NCBI GenBank assembly: GCA_035578905.1
Contig: JAQJVL010000415.1
Location: forward strand, 588,501-652,500
Direction: 5' to 3'
DNA length: 64,000 nt
Origin: Stictocephala bisonia
Taxonomy: Eukaryota > Arthropoda > Insecta > Hemiptera > Membracidae
A model generated the notes under the pieces. The model saw only the letters and a list, made by a program, of their open reading frames with translations, was not told the DNA's origin and did no database searches. Shown here one piece after another: positions 23,501 to 33,189 of the stretch. A program made the position numbers and the translations under genes. Numbering within the stretch: position 1 is the stretch's first letter; every line of letters starts with the position of its first letter.

Positions 23501-26194
23501 AATTCATTATATCTTTATTATCGGCATATAATCGGGTTTAGGTCATCTGAATATGTCTTTTAGTTATCTGTTATTATATTTTATCGGTCTATTAATTTTT
23601 TTATCTACATCTGGTCTTGGATAAATAATTATCGTAACAGCTGACGTGAGACTTGGATGCGCACGCCGAGCGGTATTGTCTATGTCAGCATTGTTTATGT
23701 TGTTATATTTTGCTATTATATTTATTATATGTTATTATATTTAGCTTATATTATTATATTATTTATATTTAGCTTATATTATATTTAGCTTATATGTTAT
23801 TATATTTTATATTATTATATGTTATTATATTTAGCTATTTTTTGTTTTACATATTTTTGTACTTATTTGTAGCTTCTGTAAAAAATAAAAAAATGTACAA
23901 CACCTAAAGTTTTGCCCATCATTGAAAAGAGAATTTTCTCCCCTTTACAAAGATATATAATATAACCTTTTTATGATATTTATAAGGCATTTACAATTTT
24001 TTTAATGTGAACATAAAACCCCCAGGATTCCATGCCAAACGGAGTATTAAGGGCCCAGGCTTCAAAGTGTTAAGACTGGAATTTTTTGAAAGTACAAGAT
24101 ACTTAATACATGTTTAATGTTAATAATACATTTGTTAGTGAACATACCCTCCAGCAGTCCCCAGCAGGTGGCATGGGCATGCCCGGAGGAGCTGGTCCAG
24201 GCATGAATGGTCCTATAGCTGGGAAAGGACCCTGAGGAGGGAAGGGTGGACCTGGACCAGGCTGGAAGGCCGGGGGTCCTGGCTGGTTGGTGGGGGGCAG
24301 TGGAGCGGGGGCAGGGGCAGGGGCGGGTGCTGGAGGCAGGCCTCTGGGCTCGGGCCACGGCGTGTTGGTGAAGTCATTGATGGCATCTGTGCTGCCTGTG
24401 ATGTCATCCATGGGGATAGCAATGGGGTCGGTTGTGGCATGGATCTCTAGATCAGGTTCCGCAGGCGAATCTGGTATTCTGAAATATTAATTTTAAATAT
24501 TATTTTTTTCTCGAATAATCTGCTATAGCTGGAATTATAAACAAAATAGAGGGTCTTAGAAGATAAGTTCATTTCTTACCAACCACTCAAATACCACATT
24601 TTCTGTTTTGTTTATGTTTATACAGGGTGAGTTTCTACTCACTGCAATAACTTCGCCTATAGGGTCTACCTATGTAAAGGAACAAAAAAGTTTCTGTAAT
24701 ACCCTGTCCGTTTCTCAACCGGCAGTAATTTTACAAACAACTTTTTTCTGTTTTGACCCCTTAATATTTATATATATCATTTAAAAGATAAATGAATGAA
24801 GAAGTTTTCTTTGTAATTGAACATAGGGATATGAATAGTTTAACTGCTTTAAATGGGTCTTAAAGTATGAAGAAAAATGTTGCAGTAAATATTTTAAACT
24901 TTATAGTTATTACAAGTGTTTTACGATTTATTATTTGATTATTATGTTTAATTTATACATAATTTAATGCTCTTTCAAATGATATATCTTTCCTTTACAT
25001 AAATCATTAGTTTGGTTTTAACGTCAAACTAACTGTACCAAGTGATGTAAATTATAAAAAATTAACAAAATCTGCCATTACTGCCAAACGGTTGAGAATC
25101 AGACAGGGTATTACAGACACTTTTTGTTCCTTTACATGGTTAGAACTTATAGGTGAAATTATTGCAGTGAGTAGAAACTCACCCTGTATATACCAATACC
25201 ACACAACAATTTATATATTTTTTTTTAAAGATCAATGAAGAACCTAAAAACTTTGCCCCTATTGGAGTTGTATATCAAGGTATTGAAATTTCAAAAATTG
25301 CCAATGATCAAAACAATAAGAAAACTAACAATGGATAAGTAAATTTATTTCCATTGGTCAAATATTGATTGACTAAAAATTCTGTTTTATCCCAAAAATG
25401 AAATGCTTTAAACATTAAAGTATAATATTTTTCATTAACCCTTTCGATGCCGGGCATATTTTCCCTTGGTATGCGAGAAATGCCGGGGGTATTTTTAGTG
25501 AATATGCATAGTTTACGTTATTTTGTTCTAACTTTGTTATTTTTCAATATATTTTCATAATTATTTTTTGGGTTTTCTTGTTTTGAAATGCTCTTTTTAC
25601 TACTTATATATTTCCTTAAATAAAATATTGGTTTTAATTTGTAAAATAAACTTTTTTAAAAAATTAAAAATGTTTTTTTAATTTTTCAATTTTGAAACTT
25701 TTCAGACCATACAAAAAAAATACTAGGGCTATAAAAGTGACTTTATTTGAAAGAAGATTTAATTACTAACATGCATACCAAATTTCAAAGTCTTACCTTG
25801 AAAATCCCAGGATTTATCGTAATTTTTTTCGACAGTACAAAGTCGCATATTTTTCACACTCGAGCGATTATTTCAAGTGTGACAAATATATTTTAACAAA
25901 CGCATATTTAAAAGATGTTTAAAACACTTTTTCTGAGTACAATAATCAATTCTCAACAGAGTGGTACCGTATATGTGGCATATTAACAAAAATGCCTTAT
26001 CGAAAAAAAAAATTACGAGCGGTCGGACCGCGGCATTTTTAGCATAACTACCGCTGTCCGATATATCGGACAGCGGCATCGAAAGGGTTAAGATAACATG
26101 ACAAATCAAATAACACTTTAAATGATTCCTCAAAAAATTACGAGAGTATTACTGCACAAATACCATCTACAAAAATGATTAGTGATGATATATG

Positions 26195-26242
<48 letters not shown>

Positions 26243-29200
26243 TTCATACTATTGATATAATCCTATATATTAAAACAATTGAGTCATTTAGTTCACTCAC
26301 TTTCTGAACTTAATACTTGACCGATTTTGATGAAATGTTTTTTATTCAAAAGATAATTTTGATTTCTAGATCAAAACAGAACTAGATTTTTTAAATTCTC
26401 ATAGGTTTTTCCACTACATATCAAAGTTGCAATCCTCTTCTTATAGAGATTAACTGTAAGTGAACAGCTGGTGGTATAAACAAATGTTAAATGGTCCAAT
26501 TAATTTGTTAGGTTAAAAATGGAATGAAATGAAAAATGCCTTTATTAAAGGGCCGAAGTTAGGACTGTTAACTCCCCTCTTCGCCCCTTAACATGTTAAA
26601 CATAAAGAGCATCAAAGTAAAATATTAAGTTAATTATAAAAGAGCGAAAACATGTCTGTCTGTTTCTATGTTATCATCAGCTGTTAAATAACATGAAAAC
26701 ATTTGAAATATGCTTAGTAATAACATTGGTTTTTTATAATTATTATATTATTAATAGATTGCAAATTAAGTGCAGTGAGTGAGCTACTGTAAATGAATTT
26801 AAATAATATGATTTTACTTAATACTGTTTAATTACCAATATTTGAAGCCAAAAGTTACGTGCCGAGACCAAAGGCTGAGGTGTCAAGCAAAGCGTGCAGG
26901 GGTATACACTAGTTTAAATTAAGAGCATAAGAGAAGTCTCTGAATATGGTATAAACCATATTTATAGCTTTAAAAAGTATGAATCGAAATATTGCTATTT
27001 GAGCACTTATTATTACCAACTATATTCAATATAAGTAATAAAAAGGATTAGAAACAATTGATAGCTTACGTTCTTTTATTGAAATATATTGCAGGATGAA
27101 CAGTCTTCTCCCTGGCATACTGAATGTCCTTCTCTTGGCTGTTCTTGCCAGGTGCAACTACAGGTGCAGCGATATCTATGGGGATCAGAGCTTTCCATCG
27201 GGTACGCTCCTCCATTACATCATCCACAGCTGTAAAAAACATAATTTATTAGAAAAACTTAACATTATTAACTACTACAATTTTATAGTTGAGAGTTTCA
27301 TACTGTAACAAAATTATTTTTATCTCACAATAAAAAAAAAACATAAAAATAAATTTACATTGATAAAAACTATAAAATATAATACCCCTCATATTTAATG
27401 GAACTCATTTAAGGTACATAGATTTCAAAAGCATGTGATACGTTATCTCAGTGTCAATCTAATCTGTCTTGCATTCAATTTTTAACTTTCTTCAAATCAT
27501 ATTCAGAGGGAGAAGATGTTTGCATCCGCAGCAGATGTTGGCTGCATTTACTCCTCCGGTGGTGCTAAACTAACAATATTTTTGGTAGCTTAACAGTCAT
27601 AAACTGTGATGTCCCAGATATGTCCGCTTCTAATCTCTTATTCAGAATATGCCAGTTATTCCAATCAAGTTGAAAAAAAAAAAAATCAAAGAGTACTTGA
27701 AACATGTTAATTACTTTATATACAATTATTATATAATACAATAGTTAATCACATACGCTTAAGTTTGCTACTTACATAATTTTCTTGCTATTTGGACATT
27801 TTCTCGTTCATGTTCTCTCTCCATGTTTTTCATATCAGCAAAATTCTTTGTCACATTAACTGTAACACAATTTTAACAGAATTACTAGAGTTTATAATAT
27901 ATAATTATGTTTAACTTTTCTCTGTATACTATCATTTTATAAACAGGTAAAGCATTAAAAACACAACATTTAATTTGGTGTCAAATAATCTGAGAAAAAT
28001 ATTCTTCCACTTATTGAAATTTAGTTTGATAAGTACATTTTTAAATAATATAAATTATAGAAAACCCATAGACATGCTAGAATTTTATTATTATTAAATG
28101 AATTTTAAATTGTTATAATCATTGTTTTGCAATATAGTCAATAGTTATTGTTTTAGTTTTACATTTTTTACAAGCCTGTAAATATAATAATTACAAAAAG
28201 TTAAAGATTCAAAACTACTAACCTCTCTCTGTTTCATCTAATTCAAAATATTTTATGCATTCCAGCCCATCTTCCTTCCAAGTAACGGACTTCTTGACTT
28301 TTTTGGATTTTGGATGAACTAAAACTCCCTTCAGGGGGCCACCGAATTTAACAGACGTTCTGTCATCTTCTGAACCCATTGCTAAAACAAAGATTGCATT
28401 ATAATAAATCAGTTGATACATAAGAAAAAATAAACTATACTTAAATGGAACTTTATGTACTAATAGCTGAATTCAGATTGCTTCGTTGTGCATTATCAGA
28501 CATTTCATCAGCAAAAAGTTACCCATTAGACATAAAACAAGAATATAAATGAAATGGGGGTGTTGCCTCTATACCAAGTTTTACAGTACTTCAATTTTCA
28601 TGTCAGACATGTTATCAGAATAAAATTTAAAAAGTTTTACAGTACTTAAATTTTTATGTCAGACATGTTATCAGAATCAAATTAAAAAAAGTTAACTATA
28701 GGTTATTCTACATGTGTATAAAACACATACAAACTAAATTTTGTGATAACTAGTCAATAAATTTGGCTATAATTGTGGAAAAAATACACCCAAAAACGAA
28801 ATGATGAAATATCTAATTGAAATGGAGACCTTGCTTCGTTCTATCAGTAATAGAGATTTATATAAGTTGTTGATCTTGTAAGAAATGTATCTGAGAATGT
28901 TAGTGGTAGTTTGTTTGGTGGTATTAAATGGTTCAATGATTTAGCAATATACTTTTTAATGTTCTTTTTACCACATCTCAAAACTGGCTAAAATAAGTAA
29001 GAAAAGTATAGCATGGCTTAATTAAAGTCTTGTAAAATTGTCCATTAATTCTGGAAGATGCAACGTTGCTGGTTAGGTAACAAACCTTTCAGTTGCATCA
29101 TAGTAAAGTTAAGAAACTCTGTCTGCCAAATTCATTGTAATGCTTGTTTGATCCTTTAAGATGTAATGATAACAGATATGATACACTTCACATTTCCAAA

Positions 29201-30710
29201 AATGTCTGATAATTATTTTGATATCTTATTTATAAATCAATACGTTCTGTAGATATTGACATGTAAACATATATATTACATGCTTTATAAGTCATCCAAT
29301 TTACACACATCACAACAAATTGGCAAAATAACTTTTCATATTCCGAAGGTAATTCTAGAAATTTCTTAAACAACTTCGACTGTGTAATATTCAGATATTT
29401 TATTTTAGACCCCATAATAAAACTAGAAACATTTAATTTATATACTATCTAAAATAGCAATAAGAAATATACTGTAAATTGTGATTTTCAACCTTCCAAG
29501 TGCAAGCTAACAGATTGTCAACAAATAATTTATTTCCAGTTCATGACATGGTTTCTTTAATATAATCATGCTTTCTTTTGATAAAATAATTCATGAAAGG
29601 CTTAAAGAGCGTGTTTTAGATCATGAACCTTGACCAAATTATTATTTAATTCATAAAATGTAAAAATTAGCTATGTACTTTAAGACAAGACTTGGGGTTA
29701 CCATAATATTCTGTTAGAATTAAACACGGGCAGTGTTTTATCTGGTGCAAAATATTCATAAAAACAGAACTAATCAATGAATTCAGACTGCAAACCATGA
29801 AGTAAATTATTTTTAAAATCAGTTATTCGTAAATAAATAATTAAACAGACTAACATTTCTGATCATCTCCCATTTCATCAGAGTTTTGATCTGGCTCAGC
29901 AAATTCCAGTGATTCATCCATCTTCATATCAGCATCTTCTATGGAACTCTCCAATGTGTCTTGATAAAACTACAACAAAACAGCATTTTTTTTGTCAAAT
30001 TAATCTAAAATGAAGTCGTTATTTATCTTATTTTCAACATTATACTATTAGTGGATTATTAAATTTAAAAAAAATTTCTGGCATATTCTACTAATTTTGC
30101 CAAAATTACTGTTGTACAAGAGGATTTATTACAAAAATTATTTTGGGCTGTCTCAAATTATTTATACGTTTTACTTGTACACTAATATAAATCAGATTTA
30201 AATTGGCACAGTCGTTATTAAATAATGAGATCTTTCTTCAGGAACCATATGACTTACTACTAAGGGTAATTCATAAAAAATACTAGAACATTAAATACTA
30301 AAAATACTATAGTATATCAAAGAGAGAAATTTGAGTTTTGAGTCGGTTTAAATTTTTAAATATACTTTTGTCACAAAATTAAACCACATGAGTTGAGGGA
30401 AAATTTAAACTACCCTAGTTAAAAATAGCAAAATATTTGACTAATAAAATAGTTGGCACAAAATTATAACTATTATAAATTAGATTTTTAATTTTTATAA
30501 TAACCTTAAAAGTTGGTTTGATGGAAGAGGGAGAAGTATCTTCACCCTTGGGTGAGTGGGAAGGACTGCCTCCGACTGCTTCCTTCTTCGCATCTGAATG
30601 GCCTGAGTCCTTACTTGTGCTTATTCTGCGTTTGCGCTTACGTGGCTCTTTCATGGTGTTTGCCGCCAGCATAGCATCCATGAACACATCGCTCTCTTGC
30701 AGGAACATAG
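14461..30710 (-). CDS. PNUTS: PNUTS (PPP1R10) coding span, nine exons, 5' end missing
   Basis: Regulatory subunit that holds protein phosphatase 1 in the nucleus (PTW/PP1 complex with TOX4 and WDR82), acting on RNA polymerase II and transcription termination. Exons by plus coordinates, in transcript order: 30710-30505, 29969-29855, 28381-28223, 27859-27776, 27229-27070, 24478-24148, 22345-22070, 17797-17623, 14567-14461. All introns begin GT and end AG, and phases fit at every join, giving 1611 nt of complete codons (536 aa plus stop). Diagnostic parts are VFMDAML before a basic KEPRKRKRR cluster, FKFYQDTLE, KKSVTWKEDG...YFELDETERVNV, IPDSPAEPD, a Pro/Gly-rich tail and a terminal CCCH finger. 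The N-terminal LW domain is not found in the window. Introns of 3-4 kb are filled with transposons. Confidence 0.9.
15818..16792. repeat. 975-bp foldback MITE, CAGGGTGTCTTAAAAGT termini
   Basis: Begins CAGGGTGTCTTAAAAGT plus a C run and ends with the exact reverse complement (ACTTTTAAGACACCCTG). TA lies on both sides (TATA|...|TATA). Arms of about 430 bp pair almost throughout. The centre (about 16265-16340) contains a short hairpin of CCAAAGTCC and GGACTTTGG type sequence. No ORF. It lies within the last PNUTS intron. A TA duplication fits a Tc1/mariner-like mobiliser, but this is not proven. Confidence 0.85.
16793..17540. other. intronic sequence, nothing recognised
   Basis: AT-rich PNUTS intron sequence between the foldback element and the preceding exon. 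I see no gene or repeat. Confidence 0.5.
17623..17797 (-). CDS. PNUTS: PNUTS exon 8 of this span: Gly-rich segment
   Basis: Acceptor AATTGCAG, donor GTAAGT. The 58 residues are low-complexity Gly/Asn/Arg/Pro (GGNWQNPGGGGGGGNWFPPP ... SRGGGRN), like the RG/GN-rich region before the zinc finger in PNUTS. The phase-0 start joins exon 7, and the phase-1 end joins exon 9. Past the donor the genomic frame stays open for a further ~20 codons in a shifted frame (see findings). Confidence 0.87.
18055..18600 (+). repeat. dispersed repeat, copy 1 (CTGTAACCCAGCTACTTGG family)
   Basis: Shares long stretches with 51128-51380 (CTGTAACCCAGCTACTTGG, TGCTCGGTCCTCTTAATA, GAACTGAGTGTCAGA, AGCTGAAAATCAGACCAA). 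Its 3' half (AAAGCTGTAGGTC, GCCCTGGCTATT, CTCAGTTAGTAACCAGACTA, CTACACTCAT) matches 53865-54040 and 57095-57210. It looks like a tRNA- or LINE-derived interspersed repeat. No coding content is credited to the short frames over it. Confidence 0.7.
18601..19795. other. intronic sequence, nothing recognised
   Basis: AT-rich PNUTS intron. A 73-aa minus frame (18856-19077) has no recognisable features. Confidence 0.5.
19796..19935 (-). repeat. dispersed repeat, reverse-oriented fragment
   Basis: Reverse complement of the 3' half of the 18055-18600 repeat: GACGCCGACACAACGTTGT, GAGTGTGGATGAGTGTAGTC, TGAGTTCAACTGTT, then TTAATAGCCCAACAGC. It lies about 1.2 kb from that copy in inverted orientation. 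Confidence 0.65.
19950..20850 (-). pseudogene. 3' end of a LINE (jockey/CR1-like RT C-terminus), frameshifted
   Basis: Two minus frames (20821-20510 and 20624-20406) together give the RT thumb/C-terminal segment of a non-LTR element. TTFLGLILDQTLSWDRHVE (usually FLGV.ID..L.W..H) leads through L..L.......L...Y..YI.S...YG to W/H-like sequence; in the second frame this continues as GNTSNKNLNKILVLQKKSMRII and LNILTVYGL. The frame change near 20530 and the lack of upstream polymerase motifs show a 5'-truncated dead copy. It lies in a PNUTS intron in the sense orientation. The true 3' tail is probably near 19950. Confidence 0.8.
21184..21425. repeat. small foldback element
   Basis: Inverted arms: TTATGTTAAATAGCTACACATCACG (about 21189) against its complement near 21372-21400, and GGCTATATAGTCTGAAGCCATTTCCAAAC-type sequence against TTTGAAAATGGCTTCAGACTGTATAGC. 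The centre, near 21290, is itself an AACAACATAA/TTATGTTGTT hairpin. The 3' end has an extra tandem copy of CTATTTAACATAAATCA. Confidence 0.75.
22070..22345 (-). CDS. PNUTS: PNUTS exon 7 of this span: Pro/Met/Gly-rich
   Basis: Acceptor TTTGCAG, donor GTAACT, phase 0 at both ends, 92 codons. Starts TGDGKVVQMPPEMFGP and continues as a Pro-Met-Gly-rich disordered run ending PPPMGQGNGM. This is the kind of low-complexity region found C-terminal to the PP1-binding part of PNUTS. The two other open frames over it are shadows produced by the Pro/Gly codons. Confidence 0.88.
22873..23215. repeat. foldback element with CT-microsatellite centre
   Basis: Arms of about 155 bp pair through GGACATCAGCAAACTTACCTT / AAGGTAAGTTTGCTGATGTCC, CACAAATTTTCAACACCACTGG / CCAGTGGTGTTGAAAATTTGTG and CTTCAGGTGAG / CTCACCTGAAG. 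They meet at a GA/CT run (about 23038-23080). Left end TTAGGTTAAAGGGCAC. Related single arms lie at 10020-10212 and 12055-12190. Located in the PNUTS intron. Confidence 0.82.
23413..24069. mobile_element. piggyBac-like MITE (TTAA target)
   Basis: TTAA|CACTTTGAAGCCTAAGCCC on the left, and GGGCCCAGGCTTCAAAGTG|TTAA on the right. TTAA lies exactly at both borders (23409-23412, 24070-24073) with ~19-bp imperfect terminal inverted repeats. 657 bp, no transposase. The left side is GC-rich and the interior is TTATATT-rich. TTAA duplication is diagnostic of the piggyBac superfamily. Confidence 0.85.
24148..24478 (-). CDS. PNUTS: PNUTS exon 6 of this span: IPDSP and Pro-rich region
   Basis: Acceptor ATTTCAG, donor GTATGT. 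One base completes a split Thr codon, then IPDSPAEPDLEIHATTDPIAI, an acidic/polar stretch (MDDITGSTDAINDF) and a long Pro/Ala/Gly-rich run ending AGDCWR. The IPDSP element follows the conserved FNK segment of the previous exon, as in other PNUTS proteins. The other long minus frames and the plus Gly-rich frame here are shadows. Confidence 0.88.
24623..25186. mobile_element. MITE with CAGGGTGAGTTTCTACTCACTGCAATAA-type termini
   Basis: Left end TATA|CAGGGTGAGTTTCTACTC, right end GAGTAGAAACTCACCCTG|TATA. The inverted repeats extend inward with mismatches (ATAGG, CTTTACAT, GGAACAAAAAG, CTGTAATACCCTGTC, TCAACCG). 564 bp, TA or TATA duplicated, no ORF. Its first eight bases resemble the 15818 foldback family, so both may answer to the same transposase class. 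Confidence 0.82.
25439..26087. mobile_element. piggyBac-like MITE (CCCTTTCGATGCCG termini)
   Basis: TTAA|CCCTTTCGATGCCG on the left and CGGCATCGAAAGGG|TTAA on the right: perfect 14-bp inverted repeats inside exact TTAA duplications (25435-25438, 26088-26091). 649 bp, no transposase. A perfect 26-bp palindrome (CCGCTGTCCGATA and its complement) sits just inside the right end at about 26051-26076. Confidence 0.9.
26200..26239. repeat. (TA)n microsatellite
   Basis: An uninterrupted TA run of about 40 bp next to TGTATGTG. Confidence 0.9.
26261..26912 (+). mobile_element. candidate non-autonomous Helitron
   Basis: Starts TCCTATATATTAAAA and ends ...GTATACACTAG, with A before and T after, as in Helitron insertion between A and T. 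The motif TACTTGACCGATTTTGATGAAATG near the left end and GCAAAGCGTGCAGGGGTA just before CTAG are typical of insect Helitron-like ends. 652 bp, no Rep/helicase. The segment at 26520-26595 may be a separate insertion. No target duplication is expected. Confidence 0.65.
27070..27229 (-). CDS. PNUTS: PNUTS exon 5 of this span
   Basis: Acceptor TTTTACAG, donor GTAAGC. It completes a split Ser codon and encodes VDDVMEERTRWKALIPIDIA, ending in AIYFNKR with a split Thr. Conserved charged helix (EERTRWK) and the FNK segment that precedes IPDSP in the family. Phases match on both sides. Confidence 0.9.
27230..27775. other. intronic sequence, nothing recognised
   Basis: PNUTS intron. AT-rich apart from a more mixed patch at 27500-27570 that has no consistent frame. 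Confidence 0.5.
27776..27859 (-). CDS. PNUTS: PNUTS exon 4 of this span
   Basis: Acceptor GTTACAG, donor GTAAGT. The short 84-nt exon continues ELDETER into VNVTKNFADMKNMEREHERE and ends at ARKL plus one base. In known PNUTS proteins ELDETERVNV is followed by a basic/acidic helix of the same length. Confidence 0.92.
28223..28381 (-). CDS. PNUTS: PNUTS exon 3 of this span: PP1-binding RVxF motif
   Basis: Acceptor TTTTAG, donor GTTAGT. Encodes MGSEDDRTSVKFGGPLKGVL..., then KKSVTWKEDG and YFELDETER. K-S-V-T-W is the RVxF docking motif that binds the hydrophobic groove of PP1, with the Trp typical of PNUTS, and YFELDETER is a family signature. This exon alone identifies the gene. The Met seen at its start is internal, because the upstream frame is open through the splice. 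Confidence 0.95.
28577..28683. repeat. short tandem duplication (~53-bp unit, two copies)
   Basis: Two near-identical copies of a block containing AGTTTTACAGTACTT and TGTCAGACATGTTATCAGAAT lie side by side. Non-coding, within the PNUTS intron. Confidence 0.75.
28684..29854. other. intronic sequence, nothing recognised
   Basis: AT-rich PNUTS intron. The 61-aa minus frame at 29230-29415 has no supporting splice or motif evidence. Confidence 0.5.
29855..29969 (-). CDS. PNUTS: PNUTS exon 2 of this span
   Basis: Acceptor TTGTTGTAG, donor GTTAGT, 38 codons plus one base. Encodes FYQDTLESSIEDADMKMDES... EMGDDQK, an acidic segment. FKFYQDTLE across the junction is a conserved PNUTS element just N-terminal to the PP1 motif. 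Confidence 0.9.
30505..30710 (-). CDS. PNUTS: PNUTS first exon recognised
   Basis: The acceptor is probably CTTTAG before CT-ATG (needs one base from an upstream exon); an in-frame alternative AG lies a few codons further in. The donor is GTTATT, weaker than the others. Encodes MFLQESDVFMDAMLAANTMK, the basic cluster KEPRKRKRR, then a Ser/Pro/Lys-rich stretch ending IKPTFK. The (F)MDAL-plus-basic arrangement is seen in PNUTS between the LW domain and the RVxF motif. The Met need not be the true start; about 300-400 upstream residues are expected. Confidence 0.82.
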
Positions 30711-31899
30711 CTAAAGTACAAAATACTATTAGTATAACATGTTAATGAGACAGGATTTATTGAAATAATCTCAGTCTTGAAGAAAGATACAGTCCATCCT
30801 GAAAAATGTACTACTTTGTACCATACTGTGCTACTGAAATCATAAACATTACAAGTAAATGGGGAAGAGGAATATTGATGTTAACAAAAATTTGCTCTGC
30901 TTCTCATTTAAAACTACATTATATTCGATCGAATAAATTTTCTTAAACTAATCATATTATTCTATTATAATGCACCTGAAATAAATAAATAATTATAGTA
31001 ATTGGATAAGAAGAACAACGGAGTGTTAACAAAAGCTTGGTCTGATTATCACTTTAAAATATGAACACTATACTATAACAACCTAATGTAAACTCTCTTA
31101 GGACAAACATTTAATTAAAATCTAGGCAAAGAAATTAATATATCTTTGCCGAGATATGGATTTCGAATAAGTGTGGATGAGCGAATATAGTCGTTGTTAT
31201 AAGGCCAACTATTCCTTAGAATAAGTTATTAATTTGTAGCCTATTGACAAATGTGGTGGTTATCAGCTGATCTCTTTCAAATTTTTTTATACTCTGTGAC
31301 TGAACTGAAAACCTTTATCTTATAAAGCTGGGCTTTAACCAACTTCACTACTGTCCAATCTAATACAGCATTTAATATGGAGAAGTACTATATTTTGTAA
31401 GATCTCCCTTTATCCCAGGGATTTTTATACCCAATAACTATGCTAACTGATATGGTTTGGTGTTAACATGTTTATCAGGGTTAAATAAAAATGTTAATGC
31501 CAACAAAAGTCTGTATTAATTACTTGACATTAATAACAATATTGATTTTTGAAAATGTGACCTTGAATGCCCTTATTAGCATCACAACATTTTGACTTAG
31601 CAATATTTAAAACTGCCTAGAGGAAACCCACTGTGGTAAGAGAATGGTTATGCTTTATCAGCACGATACTTTGAAGTTGTGCCAAGGATTGATTTCACTT
31701 AGCTTGAGAAATTTGCCATAACGTTAATTCCAGCCCCCCCCCCCCTTCATGAAAGAGGGGATCCCAGCCCTCTCAATAAAGTTAAGGCCGTTAGCACTTA
31801 AGGAGGCCTTTGATAAATATATGTAATGGATCAATCATCAATAAAATAGGGAAGTTCTTAAAACCCACATTGCAAGATGGTGGTTCTAGAAACATAACT
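30711..31899. other. intron or intergenic, fragment of dispersed repeat
   Basis: Mostly nothing recognised. About 31150-31220 (GGATTTCGAATAAGTGTGGATGAGCGAATATAGTC) is a fragment of the dispersed repeat seen at 18055 and 57095, in reverse orientation. A C-run lies at 31734-31745. Confidence 0.45.
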
Positions 31900-32490
31900 A
31901 TACTATTATCAAACTGGGAGTGCAGCTTGACACCAGGTAGATTCACTCACACACACACACACACGCAGGGGATTAGGACCGACCTGATCCACCCGGGACC
32001 GGCCGCACTTCTGCTAAATTAGTCACATAGTTAACCTTTCCAATCAATAAGTATTTTTTTATTTTGACATTTTATATCAAAATGGTCAAAAATATGAAAT
32101 ATACTCACAATTACAAGAAAAATGATACCAAACAATATATTTTTTACTTTAGTTTATCTTACGAACATTGTTCACAATAATTTATAAATCATGCAATATT
32201 TTTCAATGCTGTAACTAATTCACTTAAGATTCACTATAGCAAATCACATATTGTTTGGCATCATTTTTCTTGTAATTTTGAGTACATTTCATATTTATTA
32301 ACCATTTTGAGATAAAATGGCAAAATTAAAAAAAAAAACTGATTGATTGGAAAGTTTGACTACGTGACTAATCGAGCGGAAGTGCGGCCGGTCCCGGGTG
32401 GGTTGGGTCTAATTTCCTGCGTGTGTGTGAGTGAACCTACCTGACATCCAGCCGCACTTCCAGTTTGATAACAGTATACTACTGCAGAGC
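31895..32490. repeat. foldback element with CA-repeat and GC-rich ends
   Basis: The arms pair: TATCAAACTGGGAGTGCAGC... and its complement at about 32450-32482, GTAGATTCACTCACACAC against GTGTGTGAGTGAACCTAC, and GGGACCGGCCGCACTTC against GAAGTGCGGCCGGTCCC. The inner arms contain AATATGAAAT.TACTCA and TTTTTCTTGTAATTTTGAGTA. About 600 bp, no transposase. Confidence 0.8.
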
Positions 32491-32637
32491 TTCACTGTCT
32501 TTCAATTTCCCTCTTCTATAGGGTAAGGTAACATGACAATGAATATATCAATTGTGCTCTGCAATAGATTTTTAGCTTCATAATAACAATAGAGGAAATG
32601 TTAAATTAAATACACACACATATTTGTCCCAAAATCA

Positions 32638-32643
32638 TTTATT
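32638..32643 (-). terminator. polyadenylation signal for the 32691 stop
   Basis: AATAAA on minus, 47 nt after the stop codon of the candidate terminal exon. Confidence 0.4.
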
Positions 32644-32690
32644 TAAATATTATATAACATACAGTACATAGAAATAAAGTAAAATGACTT

Positions 32691-32747
32691 TCAGATGGCA
32701 TCTTCCAAGGATCCAAATCCACTATCAGTTGGGAAATCTGATTCATG
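32691..32747 (-). CDS. candidate terminal exon (18 aa plus stop)
   Basis: Acceptor CTGTTGTAG, then HESDFPTDSGFGSLEDAI and TGA, with AATAAA 47 nt further on. It starts in phase 0, which fits the phase-0 end of the candidate exon at 33190-33273. Together they read as the C-terminus of a protein. It could be an alternative, early-polyadenylated end of PNUTS or the last exon of a separate minus-strand gene. A 90-aa plus frame overlaps here but lacks recognisable features. Confidence 0.4.
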   Translation of the reverse strand, partial: HESDFPTDSGFGSLEDAI

Positions 32748-33189
32748 CTACAACAGAGAAGTATTAGAGAAAGAATTTATCTGTAAAGCTAAAAATGTCA
32801 ATAATTTAAAAGTTTTCTGCCAATACATCAATAAGCAATTCCTCCCTTTGACAAGAGAAAAATTGCCCTCAAAGAAATTAATTTTATTGTTTATTGAACA
32901 TTGCTATTTGAATCTCATGAAAAGTTCATATTTTACAACTAAATCAGAACCAAAAATAGTAAATTAAAATAACAAATTAATGAATGACCTCTAACGTAAT
33001 TTATAAGACATTTTCAGATTCATATTATAGGGACTGAATTTATCAAGTTGGAGACAGACAATCATACACATATCAGAAACATACTCAAGTCCTTTCTTCA
33101 TACAACATATTAAAGCTATAATGTGTTTATTTCATTATTATATCAAGAAGGTCTACAACTATCAGTTCACCTGTCATAAGATGCATTAC

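Noticed and set aside
24287..24490. Plus-strand Gly/Ala frame
   Set aside because: Shadow of the Pro-rich PNUTS exon on minus.
32695..32967. 90-aa plus frame as a gene
   Set aside because: No recognisable domain, and the minus strand here has a better explanation (acceptor, stop and AATAAA).
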